Source of the DNA: Eleusine coracana subsp. coracana
Taxonomy: Eukaryota; Streptophyta; Magnoliopsida; Poales; Poaceae
Assembly (NCBI GenBank): GCA_032690845.1
Contig: CM064417.1
Span: forward strand, 39,624,432 to 39,688,431
Length of the DNA stretch: 64,000 nt
Reading direction: 5' to 3'
Positions 11,901 to 24,284 of the stretch are shown piece after piece (position 1 is the stretch's first letter; the number at the start of each line of letters is the position of its first letter). The notes below the pieces were generated by a model. It was not told the origin of the DNA and searched no databases. It was given only the letters and a program-made list of their open reading frames with translations. The translations under genes and the position numbers were made by a program.

Positions 11901-13072
11901 CCATCAAATGAATGTAAAGACCACTTTGCTTTATGGAGAGTTAGAGAAAGAGATATATATGGAGCAGCCGAATGGTTATAAAATTCTTGGGTAAGAGAAC
12001 AAAGTGTGCAGATTAATGAAATCACTATATGCCTTTAAACAAGCACCCAAACAATGGCATGAAAAAATTGACACCACTTTGACATCTACTAGATTTAGCG
12101 TAAACGAGGCAGATAAGTGTGTACTTTTGTTATGGTGGGAGTGAGGGAGTAATATTGTGCTTGTATGTCGATGACATATTAATATTTGGAACAAGCACAA
12201 GAGTAATTGATGAGATCAAAAATTTCTTGTCGAGGTGTTTTGACATGACAGACTTGGGACCAGCTGATGTGATCATAAATGTGAAGTTGATCAAAAGCGA
12301 CGATGGGATTACTTTGACTCAATCCTACTATGCGGAGAAGATACTTAGCCATTTTGGTTTTGAGGACTGTAAAATCTTTGCAACTCTCTATGATGCGAGC
12401 ATCAAACTTCAAAAATTTGATGGAGAGGGAAAAGATCAACTGAGATATTCAAAAATAATTGGGTCTCTGATGTATCTAGCGGGTGCCATGAGACCTGATA
12501 TCTCCTATGCTATGAGCAAACTGGGCCGGTTTACATCAAATCCTAGAGATGATCATTGAAAGACACTTGAGCGAGTGTTGCGCTACTTGAGAGACACAAC
12601 CTCACGCGGAATTCACTACTCGGGATATCCACCAGCATTGGAAGGATATAGTGACTCCAATTGGATCTCAGATGTGGATGAGACCAAAGCCATGAGTGGC
12701 TATGCGTTTACGCTTGCTGGTGCTGTAGTTTCATGGAGGTCTTGTAAACAGACCGTGTTAACAAAATCCATGACAGAAGAAAAACTTGTAGCACTAGAAA
12801 CAGCTACTACTGAGGCTGAATGGCTAAGAGAGCTATTGATGGACTTGCCTTTCATTGAAAAGTCAGTACCGCCTATCTTAATGTATTGCGATAACCAATC
12901 AATGCTAGCTCAGGTTATGAACACAAAGGATAACACAAAGTCCAATAAACATATCAAGTGTAGACTGAAATATGTCAGAAAGATGAAAACTTCTAAAGTT
13001 ATACCCGCGAACTATGTGAAAATCAAAAATAATCTGGCACACACTTTCACAAGGGATTATCACAGAATGTGA
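8959..13072 (+). pseudogene. Decayed Copia polyprotein: integrase end, RT, RNase H
   Basis: The integrase part starts at the HGGEYTSNDF motif (about 8967) and runs to 9481, with the PPYSPQANRVVERKNQTL motif and the C-terminal WGCLAKV and FLGYA motifs. A solo LTR (9482-11365) then interrupts it. Reading resumes in the same frame at 11371 and continues through RT (CKWIFKKKL, ARLVAKGFTQ, LYVDDILIFG) and Copia RNase H (YSDSNW, CDNQSM) to 13072. Stops occur at the WGEA motif (9147-9149), at 11992-11994 and at 12557-12559, plus a frame change near 12110. The key RT DD pair is still readable. The N-terminal gag, protease and most of the integrase core are missing. Transposition-dead. Confidence 0.85.
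9482..11365 (+). mobile_element. Solo Copia LTR with 5-bp target duplication
   Basis: The LTR begins TGTAAGGATC and ends GATCCTTTCA, and is flanked by identical GAGCA copies at 9477-9481 and 11366-11370. There is no primer-binding site or internal domain, so this is a solo LTR left by LTR-LTR recombination. It contains GACCGGACGGTCCGGTCT-type palindromes (10106-10232) and a C run at 11329-11341. The LTR at 13372-15076 belongs to the same family (shared stretches near both starts and from 9600 and 13510 onward). Removing it and one GAGCA restores the frame of the host Copia gene. Confidence 0.9.
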
Positions 13073-13371
13073 TTACCATGATGTCTAAGAACATGGGTAT
13101 GAGTCCCATCTAAAAATTACATCGCAATGGTTTCCTTGTTTATTTGATCAGAGATCATGTGACTTAGGTAACAAAAAAGAACAAGTTGATTGGTGTAACC
13201 AAAGAGTACATTATAAATAGATAAAATATACCCATGTTCAAATGATAAGCATAGTACTCTTGACTGTATGGAAGGTTGGCATTAAGCCTTAATATTTTTT
13301 ATTATGAAAGATATTAGCCTACAGGATATCTTGAAGTAAAACACCTACTTGAGCTCAACTATAGATCACGG
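13073..13371. other. 3' internal remnant of the Copia element
   Basis: Non-coding AT-rich sequence after the RNase H stop, probably the untranslated 3' internal part of the decayed Copia element. It ends where the next LTR starts at 13372. Confidence 0.5.
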
Positions 13372-15076
13372 TGTAAGCTTCATGACCATTGATGGGATCC
13401 CCAAGGTATGAATGTTTTGGTGATAGATGACAACTATGAAATTGTGGGCTAATATCTACACGAGTGTTATCTATATAGGAATCATCTCTAAACTTTTCTA
13501 CAAATCATATGGATGATGGTTGCCTTAGCGATTGATGACAATGACCACAAGCATGGAGGCTTGTGAGCTTGATGGAGTCCAAGAGTTGATGGGGATGGAT
13601 CAAAGTGAAGGACAAGCTATGGAGCAAGTGTTGGGTACACTTGTCTAGTTGTTAGGGCTTTGAGTCCATAGGAAAAAAACCAGACTATCAAGGGGGTCTA
13701 GTTCATTTCTCTTAGGTCATGTCTAGTCGGTGATGTGCAAGGTTGCTCGGTGACATCACAGGCACTAGGTGACAGTGGAGAAGCCAAAGAGCTGTTCGGA
13801 GAAGCCGGAAAACAAAGTCAAGCGAGGACGAGGAGTTTCATCTTCTGGACAGAGAGACCGGACAGTCGGTCAAGGAGTGATCGGACTGTACGGTCAACAG
13901 AAAAGAGGACAGTCCAGAGAGAAGATCAGCAAGGAATCTGACTGCACTAGAGACCATAGAGACCGGACGGTCCGGTCTACTGACCGGATGGCCCGATCAG
14001 CACTGGTGAAATGCATGTCAGAGAGGAAGCAAGGTTCTGGAGTCCAACAACAATGTCCGACACATCGAACTTGTCCGACAGTTGGACAAACCAGACGGTC
14101 TGGTCAGTACAAGAAAATTTCCTACGCGTAGTAAAGCCAACGGCTCGAGAAGTCGTTCCAGGAGTGACCAGATGGTCTGGTCAGGCAGAGACTGGATAGT
14201 CCGGTCAATGCGTCCAGAAAGGTAATTTTGTGAAGCAACGACTAGTTGGAGGTTGGAAGCCTATATAACTTTGTTGTTGGGGTCTTAGAGACCTCTCTTG
14301 GCCTGTGGAATTGCATGGAGCATTTGGTGAGAGCCAAGAGGAAAAGAGGAGAGCACTAGGTGGACATATTGCATATCTTGAGAGTGCTAGTGAGAGTAAC
14401 ATGGAGTGATCTTGCACATCTAAGGCTAGGTGTCCTTTAGGGTGTGGTCTAGGTTGTTACTCTTGGTCTATGGTGAGACCTAGACTGGTTAGGTGTCGGT
14501 GATCGAGCCTACCATGATTGGTTGTGAAGGCCATCACACGTTTGTACATGGTTTGAACCCGCCGGTGAAAGGGGCATCGCTAGTGACAATCCATGTCGGC
14601 TCGGGGAGTCCGGCAAGTTCTCGAGGGAGGCGAGCTTGTGCCTTGGTGGCAGCGGTGACGCGCACCGTGTCTTCACTCCGGGAATGATTGCGGGCTCATG
14701 GACGAGAACTCCACATTGGTGGCGGGAGGGATCAGGACTCTGACAGGAGTGGTCTAACGAGGAGTAGGAGAAGGCGCCATCCTTCCAAGACCTCGGGAAA
14801 AATTATGATCATTCCTTGACCCCTCTTTACTATTTCGCATTTGTGTGCTATAGTTGATTGGGTGACTTGTGGCTTGCATAGGCTAGTGTGTTTAGCTTTC
14901 GTATTGTATACTCATCATGAACAATAGCATGTGTAGGGTCTTGGCCTAATAGAATTTCTTAGGTTGCAATAATTGTTAGGTTCTAGTGGTGTAAAACTGA
15001 AGTATTTGAATTTGTGGTCAGCTACCGATTCACCCCCCCCCCCTCCTCCCCTCTTGGTACGCCTTCGGTCCTTACA
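13372..15076 (+). mobile_element. Copia 5' LTR (same family as the solo LTR)
   Basis: Starts TGTAAGCTTCATGACC and ends GGTCCTTACA. It is followed directly by a primer-binding site and gag, so it acts as a 5' LTR. It shares order and wording with the LTR at 9482-11365, including the CCGGACGGTCCGG palindromes (13853-14205), the region near 14500 (GATCGAGCCTACCATGATTGG) and a C run at 15032-15043. No matching 3' LTR was found downstream; the next LTR (21161) is of another type. Confidence 0.8.
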
Positions 15077-15091
15077 ATTGGTATTAGAGCC
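15077..15091 (+). other. Primer-binding site (initiator Met tRNA type)
   Basis: ATTGGTATTAGAGCC directly after the LTR, differing by one base from the usual plant Copia site TGGTATCAGAGCC. Confidence 0.8.
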
Positions 15092-15129
15092 AAGTGCTCA
15101 TCTTTGAGGCTTCACCGCTTTGAGTAAGG

Positions 15130-17076
15130 ATGCCAGGACAGGTGGGGAGTGTTCCCATATTCAATGGGGAGAACTACGGGTATTATAAGGCACGTATGCA
15201 AGCCTACCTGGAGTCCCTTTATCCAGAGATATGGATGGTGACCTATGAATCGGATGCGGATGTGAACCTTCTTGAACTTGATTTTATTAAGAACAATGCT
15301 AAGGCCAAGAATGCTTTGTTTGCATGCATATCTCAGGATGTCTTTGCTAGGTTGGATGATAGTTCCATAGCACATGGTATCTGGACTGAGATTCAGGGCC
15401 TCCATGAGAGCACCAGTGATATCAAAGAGAAAAGATACTATGTGCTGAAGAACAAATATAATAACTTTACTAGATTGTCATATGAGAGAGCTAACACTAT
15501 GTATTCTCGTTTTCATGTGCTAGTGGAGGAGATCAATGCACTTGGGGATGATTTCAAGCTTAAGCCTGTGGAGGTCATTAGAAGATTCTTGAGGCTTTTC
15601 AAAGACCCCAAGTATGAGTCCATCATCACCTTCACCTTGCAAGGTGACCTCAAGATCAAGACCATGAAGGATGTACTTGGCAAGATCACTACCTTCGAGA
15701 GCTACCCGTTGGGGATGGATGATCCACAACCATCCGCCCTTGCTCTTCAGGCTGACAAGCAAGAATCAAGCAAGAGCAAGAAAACCAAGAAGAAGGTAGT
15801 CATTGAAGAGGATGAAGAAGATGATGATGAAGGTGACTTGACTGAGGACTTGGGTCTTCTCATGAAGAAGATGAAGATTTTTAAGAACAAGTTTGCCTCC
15901 AAGTCCAGGGGCAAGTGCTTCAGTTGTGGCTCAAAGAATCACTTTGTTAAAGAGTGCCTGAAGCCCAAGAGGGAAGCTTTCAAGTCCCAAGAGTCATATG
16001 ATGAAGAATAAGAAGAAGAAGATCCCAAAGCCAAACAAAAGAAGAAGAGGTACTTCAACAAGGATAAAAGCAAAGGCAAAGGCAAAGCTCAAGACTATAA
16101 GAAGAAGTTCTCTCGCAAGGCCCTTGTTGGAGAGTGGACAAGTGACAACTCCAGTGACACATCCTCTTCCTCAAGCGATAATGAAGAAGTGGTCGGCCTA
16201 GCCATGATCAAGACCACACGTCCACGAGCTCTTCCTCCACCTCCCATGTGCCTGATGGTTGCGAGCCACCACAAGGAGAGTGAGGATGAGAGCAATGATG
16301 ACAGCGACAATGAGGAGCTCTCCTGTGCCGAGCTATGGAGTATGCTTGAGCAAGTCCATGACATCACCGTCAAGAAATCCAAAATATTGCATATGTTAAG
16401 AAAAGAGTGTAAATTGGCTAAGGACCGTGTTGTTAACCTTGAGAGTGAGCTCAAGGACCTTGTCACATCTCATGAGGCCCTAAACAATAGTTATGACAAA
16501 CTCAAGGGTGATCATGTAGAGCTTCATGAGAAGTACAAGGCCCTTGAGATTACTTATGAGGCCATTAATGTTGAGAACCTTGCCTCTCCCTCCTCTAGCT
16601 CATTAATGAGCGATGCTTCTACTATGTGTGATGAACTAACCACCTCGGTCGAGGTTTCTTCTCTTGAGCCATTTGTTTTAAAGGAATATCACAAGCTCAT
16701 CAAAGAGAGGAAAATGGTGATGGATGGCTTCGAGAGGCTTGCACACGGTAGAGCCATCCACAAGAATATTCCTGGGAAAAATCTTGTGAACAATGTCTCC
16801 CACCGGGGACTTGGCTCATATCCCGCTGCCATCGACATCATCGGGACGAGTGACTCCATTCCCGAATGGGTCAAACCTCTACTCGCTGACGACTACTATT
16901 GCGAGAGGTGTTGCAAGGATGGCCACACCATCAAGGATTGCCCTATGGTGAGGAGTTCCATTGTTTTACCTAACGCTAACTTGTTCCATGAGAACATCGA
17001 TTTCAAGCTTTTTAGGAACAAGGATGGTAAGGTGAAAGCAAAGGCTTTGGGACCACCAACCAAGAAGAGAAAATAA
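15130..17076 (+). pseudogene. gag: Copia gag with one internal stop
   Basis: One frame runs from ATG 15130 to 17076 with a single nonsense codon, TAA at 16009-16011, inside a Glu-rich stretch, so two open segments remain. The N-terminal part shows the Copia gag pattern (FNGENYGYYKARMQAYL) and a zinc knuckle CFSCGSKNHFVKEC (CX2CX4HX4C) near codons 264-277. After the stop come Lys-rich and Ser/Asp-rich tracts, a coiled-coil-like segment and a second knuckle-like CERCCKDGHTIKDC. Another frame after 17076 holds an IWVPK...YKWVPKNKT tail, suggesting a small frameshift. No protease, integrase or RT follows, so if intact this would be a gag-only element. Confidence 0.8.
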
Positions 17077-20000
17077 GAGCATATGGGTGCCTAAGTGCAT
17101 AGTTGATCTTGAGAGGTCGACCGCGTACAAGTGGGTGCCCAAGAACAAGACCTAGATGGTGGTGGTGGTGGACCGAGCGCTTTCATGAAGATCATGTGAA
17201 GTCCACACAAGTGACATGGACCTCAATATCATATTTACTCATGAGGGAGGTAATCGTGTTAGTTTTTAGTGGTTGTAGTGTATTTTTCTTTCTCTTGCAT
17301 TGCATAGTAATTAGGACTCCTTTGTGACTAGTATGCTTTGCATCCATGCATGTGTAAATTACTAAAAGAAAAACACATAAAAATTAGTCAATGTCTAACC
17401 CACTCAAGATAGCTATAAGCAAGGGGGAGTGCTTGAGATGGTGGTTTGGCTTCTCTCAAGGCAAGGGTATGGCTTATAGCGAGTAAGCTTGAGAGGGGTT
17501 CAAACTTGATATTGTTAGGTTTCCTTTGTGTCTTGTTTTAATATTGCTTGTATTCACATGGCATGTTTACTTTCATTGCATATGTAAAATGCTTGTTACA
17601 TGCATCATATAGGAAACACAAAGGAGGCTTGTCACATTTGGAGATATTTATACCTTATGCTCTATGTGAGATTACATCTCCGCAAGTATGACCAAAGAAA
17701 AGGATTGTGCTTCATGCCCATTGAGCAAGCTCTTATGAACTCCGAGGTTAAACCCAATCGTGTGGTTCATGGACTAAGGATCATACATACCATTTGGTTC
17801 TTTATTGTCTTGGTTCTTATTTTCTCGATTCTTTCATTTGGCATTTGCAAAAATTATAAGGCCATAGAGTGCCACTATTTGAAAAGGAGTGTTTGAGAGT
17901 TCCATTCATATTCCAAGAGTAGTGTTTATTTGAGTGTTTAGCGAGGGCACTTGGAAAATGGAAAATTTCCTTGACTTAGCAATTTCCCGGAAGTGACCGT
18001 ACGGTCCGGTCAAGGACTTATATAGAAGAAATGAAAGTAATGTCAACCCTCTTCAAGATATCGGTAGACATGGGCATGAGCTTGATCCGATGGTTTAGGG
18101 ATGCTCAAGGCAACATGGTGGGTCTACTGAGAAGAAGCTTGTGGAGGGAGCAAATATGACTTGCTATATTTATCATGAAGATGACAAAGTCCTATTAGTA
18201 TAAGCTCAAGATGATAAGATGATAATGAAGAGGAAATCTAATTTTGGTCATGCATCGAAAAATTTAAAATCATTGGAAATTTGATTCAACACTATATGGG
18301 TATATCATCTATGCCTTTGAGTTGATCTTCATGGAGAAACTAAAAAGTTGGTACATATTATTGATGAGTTTCATATAAAGAGAAGCCAAGCTTTCAAATT
18401 ACAACACATTTGAGGTAATCATGTTCATATACAAAATTTCTCGATTTTACTATAAATGTAGAGTGGCTTGATTTCACATGTATACATTTCCATGTTGCTC
18501 TATATTATAATTTCTTGGCACTAGTACTTTATTTATAAGAGAATGCTCCTTTATGATACGAGATTCCAAATTTATATGATCATGCTTGTCTTGTTTCAAT
18601 CTTATCGTTATCCTATATGCAAGCATTTGTTCATGCATGACAATAGAAAATCACAAAGACTATAATCTCCTTTCATATGGTAGATTGCTATGTATCTTAT
18701 TATATTTCTTGAACAATCTACATGTTCTTTCATTTTATATGTCTTATGGCAAGTTGCTTTTGTCTATTTATTTCTTTTGCCATAGCCCCACTCATATGCT
18801 ATGTTCCCCTCGGATTGTTATGATTATGTGCATAGTTGCAAGAGTCATACAATCACTTATATGCATAATGTTAGGGGGAGCCTATACCATGTTTTTGGTA
18901 CACGAGGACTAACATACCTATCAAGTTTCTTGGTAGTTGTCTTGTTTTCTCTCCTTGTCTTAAAAATGTGCCTTTGTGGTGGATGATTATCAAGGAAAAC
19001 AAGTGTGAAGGAAATATATTCTCAAAAGGCATGATATGAAGGTGATTGCCCACGAGATCAAAAAAGCAAGCCATTGAGTAAAATCAACATATTTGAAAGT
19101 CCATGGATGTTATGGACATATTGAATGGCTCCAAGAAAATATTGAGGATCTCATCATGAGTCTATGTGACTCGATAGGATTTGGATAATTAACACATATA
19201 TGGAGAAAAATTAATGTTTCCAAGTGAAACTAATTATTCAAGGATCAATCTTGTGGTATTTCTTGATCACACTACAAATTCTCCTCTTGAATACCGAATG
19301 AACTAGATTTAATTTCATGCATTTGTTGCATCATGTCTCTATGCATATGTTTAGGATTGCATGAGTTTATTGTTATATTTTGATAATGACATTTCTAGAT
19401 ATCTCATATTATGGGAGATTGCAATGCTTGTCTTGACTTGTGTGCCTTTCACTAACTTTGCCATGTTGAAAGTGCTTCGTATCATGTTGCCATAAATCTT
19501 TCTATTTTACCATGGTATGGTTGCTTATTATGGCCTGGTGTTTTATTCAAATCTAGTCAAGACATCACATTTGTCACATGCTTCATATCATGTTCACTCC
19601 AAATATTACCATTAATCATGATATGCTTCATTAGTTGGCTTATTTTAATTCATATCCCCTTCAAGCCATCTTACATGTCATGTATTGTTATTTATACTTC
19701 TTATCATGACTTGTTGATTACCATATGCTTTATTTGAAATTTCTTACCATGGTGATCATGTGCATGCATGTGTGTTTAGCATCCTTGGATATTTGATCAT
19801 GACATTTATGTATTATTTCTTATTATATCCTTGGATGTGTCATGAACATGCAAAATGCACGATACTTTCCTCATGTGTGTTTAGTGACAAATGCTTGTCC
19901 TTCACAAGTCATTCAAGTTGTGAGCATGGATAATCCTATCCTATATTTTTGGTGAAGTTGAGACTAATATGTTTGCAAGCTTATATTTGGCTTAGTCTCA

Positions 20001-21160
20001 TGAGGTGAAGTGATATTGTGGATGGATTAATGGGTAGCCTTATATTCATGGTGACTACACAAATGAGGATGGAGATGATGTAAGTAGCCTACAAACTATG
20101 AGCTCTCATTGACTAATTCAAAATCATCAAGTTGGAGTGGTATATTGTCTCTTGTGACTATCTTCATCATGATATTGTGGGTATGTGAGTCATTTTATGC
20201 CTATCTAATTAATTTTTCACATGCCCTTGTATTGCACATGTATTTGTAGTTCTTTGTGAGCTACGTAAATATATATCCCCACATGGTTTATGGAAGCATG
20301 TTTTACAAGTATTGTGCTTTAATGTCAATCCTTTCATATTATGGTTGCTTTCTTGAACCTAAGATATAATGCAATTTCTCTCTTGTTTGTTATTTGTCAA
20401 ATGCATATGTATACATTGAATATTCTACTATGCATGATTTGAGGGAGATATTATACTATGTTTTATGAGACTAGTGGTTTTATTGAGTTTTGTTTTATAT
20501 GGCCTCTCATTAATTAGGAATATGGACAAATCAAAATGTATGCATTCATGTTGCTATTTGTCTTGTTAAAATTGCATGGATTTGATTAGTGAATTCAATC
20601 TATATTATATTCCCCTCTTGCTCTTTAAATGACAAGTGCATATGATTTTATTTCATATCTATCTATGCTCCTCATATGAGGGAATTTATTTTTCTATTCA
20701 TTGTGATCTTGAGACTAACCTTTTATTGAGCTTCATAGTATTTAGTCTCAAAGTGGATAAAAGGTGACTTCAAAGGTATGCTTGTCATCATTCTTTGTTT
20801 TTCAGCCACATCCTTTGGATCATGGATAGATGATGAACCCCCGGTTATTGTGTTTTATATGAATTTGTTTCTCCCATGCACTTGTTTTGTATTCTTTTTC
20901 TCTTTTTGGTGCTTGATGCCAAAGGGGGAGAGATATAAGATATATTGAGGGGAGAGATACAAAAAGGGGGAGAGAAAGCTTTGCTTACATTTGTATATGC
21001 ACATGTTTAGGGGGAGCTCTCTCTATGTTTGTTGTTTCATTTGTTGGAACTAACCCTTCTAGTATATGACTCATGTTCATGTTGACATATACTAGAGTTT
21101 TTTTTTTATCTTTCATCATGATATGATAGTGTTGTCATCAATCACCAAAAAGGGGGAGAT
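17077..21160 (+). other. Long non-coding internal region with repeated polypurine tracts
   Basis: About 4 kb of T-rich sequence without a convincing frame. GGGGGAG polypurine words recur near 17421, 18873, 20933, 20966 and 21010. The last one (AAAAAGGGGGAGAT, 21147-21160) lies exactly before the LTR at 21161 and is the plus-strand priming tract. Multiple such tracts are known from SIRE/Maximus-type Copia elements. A CCGTACGGTCCGGTC word at 17998-18013 matches the motif of the 13372 LTR family, which argues that at least the left part belongs with that LTR and gag. Confidence 0.6.
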
Positions 21161-23668
21161 TGAAAGATCTAGGTCTCTAGCCTTCGATTAATGATGGGTT
21201 TTGATGATAGATGACAATGGTTGTTGAAACTAACCTTTTATATGAGTTTGTGAGTTTGCATGATAGGTCGTGTTCCCGCATCAAGCAAAAGGTCAAGCTA
21301 TGACATCGAACAAGAATGTTTATGACAAGTGTTGAGAATCAACATGGATAAGCTTGTAGATTGATGACAATATAGTTGACTCAATAAGTTATTTGATGAA
21401 GATGCTTGATAAAGGATAATAGTGATCAATGTATTGATGAAGATGTCGGTAGACATAATCAACACTTATGGTTGAAGCTAGAAACACATCATAGAAGATG
21501 ATTGAATATCAATAGTTGATGGTGTCAACATGGTGATGTGTCAATAATTGAAGTAGAGATTATTGGCTAATAACTTGAAGCTAAGTGACCATTAAGACAA
21601 GAAGAAAATCAAGACAATTGAGAAAAGGAATATATCAACTTGATTATTGAAATGATAGTGAGCATATTGATGATGATGGATACAAAGTAGCATTATATGG
21701 AAATACGGTGAAGGTTGAGCAAGACTTGGCTGCGACGGACCATGTGCAAAGGTGAAGGGCAAGCAAGAGGCTTGGCGTCGAAGAACCAAAGGCAATGGTG
21801 AAGAGCAAGTGTAGGCTTAGCGCGATGAACCATGCAAGACTATGTGAAGCTATAGATTATCTACATCACTCATATGAAGAATGGTTGAAATGTGAAATGC
21901 AAGAAGATGGTATTCATGGGTTTACTCACGTCAAGTGAAATGAAAGTAAAAACAATGATTGAATTTTACATGTTGAAGAATGTCAAGTGGGATGAACAAA
22001 TGGAAGTGGTCACATACACTTCATGATTTGATGAACATCAAGCCCAAAATATCATGTAGATGTTCTCAAGGAAAAGGAAAAATTATGGTCACACTTTATG
22101 AGTTTATGAACATCAAATCTAAAATCTCAAGTGGACATGCTCAAAGCAAAGGTATAATAATGTTAGACATATATGCATATCGATAGTTGATCAACAACTA
22201 AATGTTCAAATGGTGAAATGCTCGTGTGTTGGCAACCCTCAAGATAAGGAAATATTATGACATGAAGGTGTTCCTATTGACATAGTTTTCTATTTAGTTT
22301 GAGTATAGGAATGATATACTATCAAGAGGGATGCAACGTTGATAACTTTGTTTATGTCTTAATGCTCAAAATGATCTAACAAACTTTTGTGAGAGTTTAA
22401 CATTTATTTGGGTGCATTTAGGGCTTGTTCTTAGTGAGGATGGATAGCCCTATGAATTATCTTTTCATAGAGTCCAAGATCATCTAAATCAGACTTCGGG
22501 AGCACAAGTTATGCCATTTTTTTTTTGGTATTCCCGGACTTAGACGGGTCCATCCGGACTAGGACAGCTCAGCCTGGTCCAGAACCATTTTGGTTCTGTT
22601 TTCGCCTGACCCGGACTAGGACAGCCAAACCCGAACTAGGACGGGTTCGGGAGTCAGCCGAACTAAGACGGGATTACCCGGACTAAGACGGTTGAGGGAC
22701 TAACAACGGTAATATTTGTTCTGTTCTGAGTTGGTCCGGACTAGAACGGCCCCCATGGTCAGACTAAGACGGCCACTGACAGAACATAACTGCTAGTTTT
22801 TGAAAACTTCCTTTATATACCCCCCCCCCTTCGTCCCCAACGGTTGGTTGCCGGTTCTATAGCAAAGAAACACTCTTCTAGGCCAAGAAACAACCTCTCC
22901 ACTCCCCATTGCTTAGTGCTTGACCTTGTGGGTGAGATTGGGTGAGAGATTGAGTGAAAGAGAGCTAATTCCATTGGTGAACACTTGAGTTCATAAGCGA
23001 GCAATCTTTGTGGCATTTGTTACTCTTGGGGATTCATCCCCTACACGGCAAGGCGTCGCCTGGTGAGCTCGTAAGCTTTGTGGTGAGCCTTGAGAAGTTT
23101 GTGAAGATTTTGATTCACCTCCGCAAGGAAAGGAATCAAAGGAAGCAAGAAAACCCGAGCTCGATCTTTGTGATTGCTCGGTGAGGATTTGGATTGAAAG
23201 AGACCCGGCTCTTTGGAGCTCCTCAATGGAAACGTAGGATTGTTGAAGAATCTGAACTTCGAAAAACAAATCATCGCGTCTCATATTTGGTTTGCAAGTT
23301 CTTTACCTTGTTCTTCATATTTGTGCTTGATTTGCTTACACCGAATTATTCTATCATTATACTTGTTGTTGGTTCAATTCATTCGGTGTATTAGCTCATA
23401 TATATGTCTAGAACAACTTGATAGAAGTCGATTTATATCTAGATTGTTAAAAATGTGTTTTTGCTCATCTTTCCGCCGCGCAGTCCGGACCAGTCCGAGA
23501 ACCCTAAGGACTAGTCCGAGTCTTGAATTTGTCCAGAAATCTTAAGTACTAATTCAGCTCTAAGACTAGCCTGGCCCTGTCCAGACTTATCCAGGTTTAT
23601 CCGCTACAAATTTGTTTTAATCGCCTATTCACCCCCCCCCCCCTCTAGGCAATATTAAGGTCCTTTCA
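21161..23668 (+). mobile_element. Third-type Copia LTR (about 2.5 kb)
   Basis: Begins TGAAAGATCTAGG immediately after a polypurine tract and ends GGTCCTTTCA after a C run (23630-23642). Its middle is full of CCCGGACTAGGACGGG-type words (22535-22765, 23478-23600). The sequence differs from the 13372 LTR apart from short ends, so the two are not an LTR pair. The bases after it (CTAGTATCAG) resemble a primer-binding site, which would put internal sequence on both sides. Confidence 0.7.
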
Positions 23669-24284
23669 CTAGTATCAGTTTTGATTTCAATTGAAGTCTA
23701 CCCACACAAGGCTAAAAATTAGAGCTAATAGGCCAGCGTGCTATTGACTGCTAATTAGTGAGCGCAATTAGAGAGGAAACAACTGCTGGAGCACAGTCAT
23801 GCCTATATTAGGTCCCTGGAGACGTCCAGGTTTCTATAACGTGAAAATTCCCTTCCACTTCTTCTTCCTTCCGTTGGGGACCTGTGCTGTGGTGCTGAGT
23901 TGCTTCCATCTCGCCAGCCCTATTCTTCGGCGTGCACCGAGGAAAAGAGTGTTTAGAATCTCCGATACTTTGCCGTCGTGAAGCTTGCACGAGGGGCGGC
24001 AATAAGGTTTCTGGGTACCGCATCTGTGCGACCGCTCGAGGCTGATTCATGATGATCTGCGCTGCCTCATCGACAAACTACGACGTCTACATCAAAGGTC
24101 TTCTTCGTTTATTATTTGCACTAAATTAAGCACCGACAAACCCTACGTGAGTCTATGTCTTCCGTGTGTTTAATTGTGTTGTTCTACTTTCTGCTAGAGT
24201 TAGTTTGCATCACGAATTTGAACGATTATTAAATTTGTCTAAAACTAAAATCTAGAATTAGAATATTATGCATATTTCTAACAG
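23669..24284. other. Unassigned sequence before the ARM pseudogene
   Basis: The first about 20 bases look like a Copia primer-binding site. The rest has no sustained frame or recognised motif. It ends with TTTCTAACAG, an acceptor-like site, at 24284. Confidence 0.35.

Noticed and set aside
17600..18912. Small frames in the internal retroelement region that might be env-like
   Set aside because: Under 110 codons, T-rich and hydrophobic by composition only; no envelope or other retroelement motif.
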